A stretch of DNA of 64,000 nt from Paraspadella gotoi (taxonomy: Eukaryota > Chaetognatha). Positions 61,590 to 64,000 of the stretch are shown here, in pieces. Position numbers and translations under genes: made by a program. The first letter of the stretch is position 1. Each line of letters opens with the position of its first letter. The DNA is taken from contig CM119268.1 of NCBI GenBank assembly GCA_051294375.1, forward strand, positions 2,914,184-2,978,183, given 5' to 3'. The notes beneath the pieces are model-generated. The model saw only the letters and a list, made by a program, of their open reading frames with translations. It ran no database searches and was not told where the DNA came from.

Positions 61590-63322
61590 CTGAATAAGAT
61601 TCCTCGTCTTCCTCCATCTCTCCTCCTTCCTCTCTCCTCGTCATCTCCCACCTTCCTCCCTTTTCTTCTTCCTCCACCCATTCCTCCGTCTCTTCCTCGA
61701 TTTCCTTTCTCTCTTCCTTTCTTCTTTCCTCCTCCTCTTCCTCCCTTTCCTCGTCCACTTCCTCCACCCTCTCCCCGATCGCTCCTCCAGCCGACGACGC
61801 CGGCGAGGACGACGCCGTACGAAGAGCGGCGTCGAGAAGCGGCGGCGACGCGGAGGACGGCAGCAGCGGCGGCGTCGGCAACAGCGGCGGCGTCGGATCT
61901 TGAGCGGCGTCGTAGAAACTCAGCGGACGAGGAGATCGACGAGGCGTTCGAGGGAATTGAAGGAGATGCGTTCCAGGAGGCGACGAGGAGGCCTTCTCTC
62001 CGAAGACGCGGTTGACGGGATGTTGGGGGAACGACGGAGCGACTTCTCCCTCTCCGCCGACGCCGCCTCCGACACCGCCAGCTTCCTTCTTCTTCTTGGC
62101 AGAAGCCTTGGCGGCCAGTTCCTGCAGCACTCCCGAGAAGCTGTCTTTGTGGACTCGTTTGGAGGCTTTCAACTCCTCGTCTTCCTTCGACTCGGCGTCG
62201 ACGACCCTTTCCGAAGAAGACGGCGACGCCAACATCTCTCTCGAGTTGGAGGATCTAAGCTTCAACTCTTTCATGACGTCCCCGAATGTCTCGCGATGCT
62301 TGGCTTTGAATCTCAGCGCGGGTTTCGGGTCGGATTCTCCGCCATGGTCGAACTCGCCGCTAGGGGTGTCAGCGCCATGATCGTATCCGGCGGGATCGAC
62401 GTTGATCCTTCCAGAGTGTTCGTAAGATTGTCCGTGGTGATCACCCTCGTTTCTGACGTAATGATCGATCCCTCTGTCCGCTCGATCGACGGCGCCTCTG
62501 CCGAAACGATCGAATCTCACGCGGTCGTATCCGTTTCCCGCTCCGCCGCTGCTGCCGCTGCTGCCGCTGCCACTGCCGCTGCCGCTGCCGCCGAATCTAT
62601 CGAACCTCCTATGATCCCCCTCCCCTCCTCCGAAGCGGTCGTAGTTGCCTCGATCGTCCAGAGGGTCCGCCGAAGCCTCTCGTCGATACCTCAACGAACT
62701 CGGGTGTTGAGGCTGACGAGGCAATTCGCGATCCACGGAGCTTCTCGGTCCCAAACCTCCGAAGAGCCTCGCCGGAGTCGGCGAGGACGAAGAGCCAATC
62801 TTGTCGAGCGATTCCAATGAGAGAGCGTGCTGTAAACGCTTGATCCTTGAGCCGGACGTCTTCTTGAAGGGCGGTTCCAACTCGCCCAGACACCACCGAT
62901 CCTGCAGACCCTGCGGCGACGCCAGCGGAGAATAATCGTTGCGCTGCACGTGCTGCTGCGAGGCGCCCGGATGAGGATGTCGAGAGGCGGAAGAAGGAGG
63001 AAGGAGTTCCTGAGGCCGGGATGCAGCGCCGGCGGCCCCTGCGGCTCCCGCTGCGGCTCCCGCTGCAGCCCCGTAATGAGCATGGTGTTTGGATTTTCCG
63101 TGATGCCTCGACGGAGGCGACCCGCCGACAGAAGGAGGCGAATCTAAAAAGGTTTGAGCGGCGCGAAGGACTTCGTCCACGGAGCATTCCACGATCATCG
63201 GGGGAATTGATTCCGCCGAAGATTGAGAGGCTTCTTGTCCGATGGAGTCTTTTGTTTTTATTTCGATCGCTTCGTCTTCTTCGTTGACGTCGGCGTCCAA
63301 AGGTTCGATCCTCTCCTCTTCT
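61590..63322 (-). CDS. Uncharacterised low-complexity exon, open into a gap at its 5' end
   Basis: One frame is open for about 577 codons from the gap at 63323 to a donor at 61590 (CAG|GTTCTT, weak) or at about 61651 (AAG|GTGGGA). No ATG starts it, so it is an internal exon. In order: acidic start; MIVECSVDEVLRAAQTF; Ala/Gly and His-rich stretch; LEPPFKKTSGSRIKRLQHAL; a DRFGG-type Asp/Arg/Phe/Gly region with Ser/Gly run; two related helices ETFGDVMKELKLRS (about 62300) and DSFSGVLQELAAKASAKKKK (about 62150); SPRPLSFYDAAQD; and a Glu/Arg-rich tail. The codons are varied, not a simple repeat. The family is unrecognised. The strand and phase allow splicing to the Enabled Q-rich exon, which I regard as possible but unproven. 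Confidence 0.6.
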
Positions 63323-63347
63323 NNNNNNNNNNNNNNNNNNNNNNNNN
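63323..63347. other. Assembly gap of 25 N
   Basis: Cuts the exon at 61590-63322. The sequence to its right is a copy of 50.9-51.6 kb, so it does not continue that exon. Confidence 0.99.
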
Positions 63348-64000
63348 AAAAAGAGAGAGATACGACGACGACGACGACGAAGAAAACGACGAACCACGAC
63401 GGTCGTCGCCTAACTCTTGGCCGAAATACGGCTCCGTTCTGGTCACGCGCCTTCGCCTCCGCCGCCGCCGCCGCCCACGCCGCTCCCGCCTCCCAGGGAG
63501 ACAGAGGAGAAGAAGGGTGAGACCAAAGGAGATGGAGAGGAATTGATGACGATGGAGAGAGAGAAGATTTGATGGAGGAAGATGGAGAATGGTGGGAGAA
63601 GAGGAAGAGGACAGGGGAGGGGAAGGAAAGTGAGAACGGACGACATGAGGATTGGTCGACGAAGAGCCGCTGCTTGCCGCTGCTATACGCTGCTACGGCC
63701 CGCTGTTGCTGCCGCGCCCGTTGCAGTTCAGGCTCGGCGCCTCGTCGACGCGGGAGTTGAGCAGGACGGAAGAGCGCGGGAGACCGCGCCGCCTGCGGAG
63801 GAAAACGCGACGGAGCAGCGAGGAGAATCTGTGCTGCGCGGGACGGAGAACGGGACGGACGACGCCGAATGGCGAGGCGTCGGGTGAGTCATCTGCGTGA
63901 TCATCGGTGAGCTTCGGGTGAATCTCGGTTGACTCGTTCGGATCGCGCGGAATCGCTTGAGTAAATCTTGTATTTTGAGAAAAAAGATTGCCAAAGATTT
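63348..64000 (+). other. Noisy copy of 50940-51580 (probable assembly duplication)
   Basis: Repeats the first part of the second exon of the nested gene and its acceptor region (GAGTAAATCTTG) in the same orientation, with scattered indels that break the frame. It probably continues beyond the window. Confidence 0.85.

Noticed and set aside
61900-62820. 306-codon plus-strand frame opposite the large minus exon
   Set aside because: The minus frame is longer, has varied protein-like segments and no internal stops across 1.7 kb; the plus frame is its shadow.

Overview
This is a stretch of animal nuclear genome. Genes are split by introns with GT..AG borders, intervening DNA is AT-rich and crowded with (GA)n/(CT)n, (CTTT)n and (GAC)n/(GTC)n microsatellites, and the recognisable genes are metazoan: a Rho-family GTPase, a PTF1A/Fer1-type bHLH factor and the actin regulator Enabled. 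I would guess an invertebrate, but nothing here fixes the phylum.

Layout. 2691-3649 (+): last three exons of a Rac/Cdc42-like GTPase ending in a CaaX box. 5-18 kb: mostly repeats, gaps and one GC-richer block (8.1-10.5 kb) that may be a decayed element. 18414-23556 (+): a seven-exon PTF1A-like bHLH gene, with all splice phases agreeing, predicting about 1,050 residues. 34179-34529 and 35921-37081 (+): a tandem pair of small two-exon genes for an alanine/glycine-rich family I do not recognise. 40833-57659 (-): eight exons of Enabled (Q-rich linker, proline-rich core, G-actin and F-actin binding blocks, tetramerisation helix, C-terminus); the EVH1 exons are not visible. Inside the large Enabled intron on the same strand lies an uncharacterised two-exon gene or alternative first exons (50500-52884). 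A further low-complexity exon (61590-63322, -) lies upstream and runs into a gap.

The assembly is itself a major feature. Several regions occur twice, a clean copy followed by a copy peppered with single-base indels: 3423-4194/4195-4934, 18795-26064/26065-33331, about 54190-57942/57943-60783, and 50940-51580/63348-64000. The noisy copies fill N10 gaps present in the clean ones, and 25-N gaps lie near the duplicated blocks. This looks like contigs extended with uncorrected long reads without removing overlap. Gene copies in the noisy blocks should not be counted as paralogues or pseudogenes.

The most biologically interesting items are the very long acidic N-terminus of the PTF1A-like factor, the unrecognised small-protein pair, the nested exons of the Enabled locus (one with an EVH1-ligand-like FPPLP motif), a 72-bp repeat that triplicates an Enabled 5' splice site, and a dispersed hairpin repeat with a hammerhead-like core.
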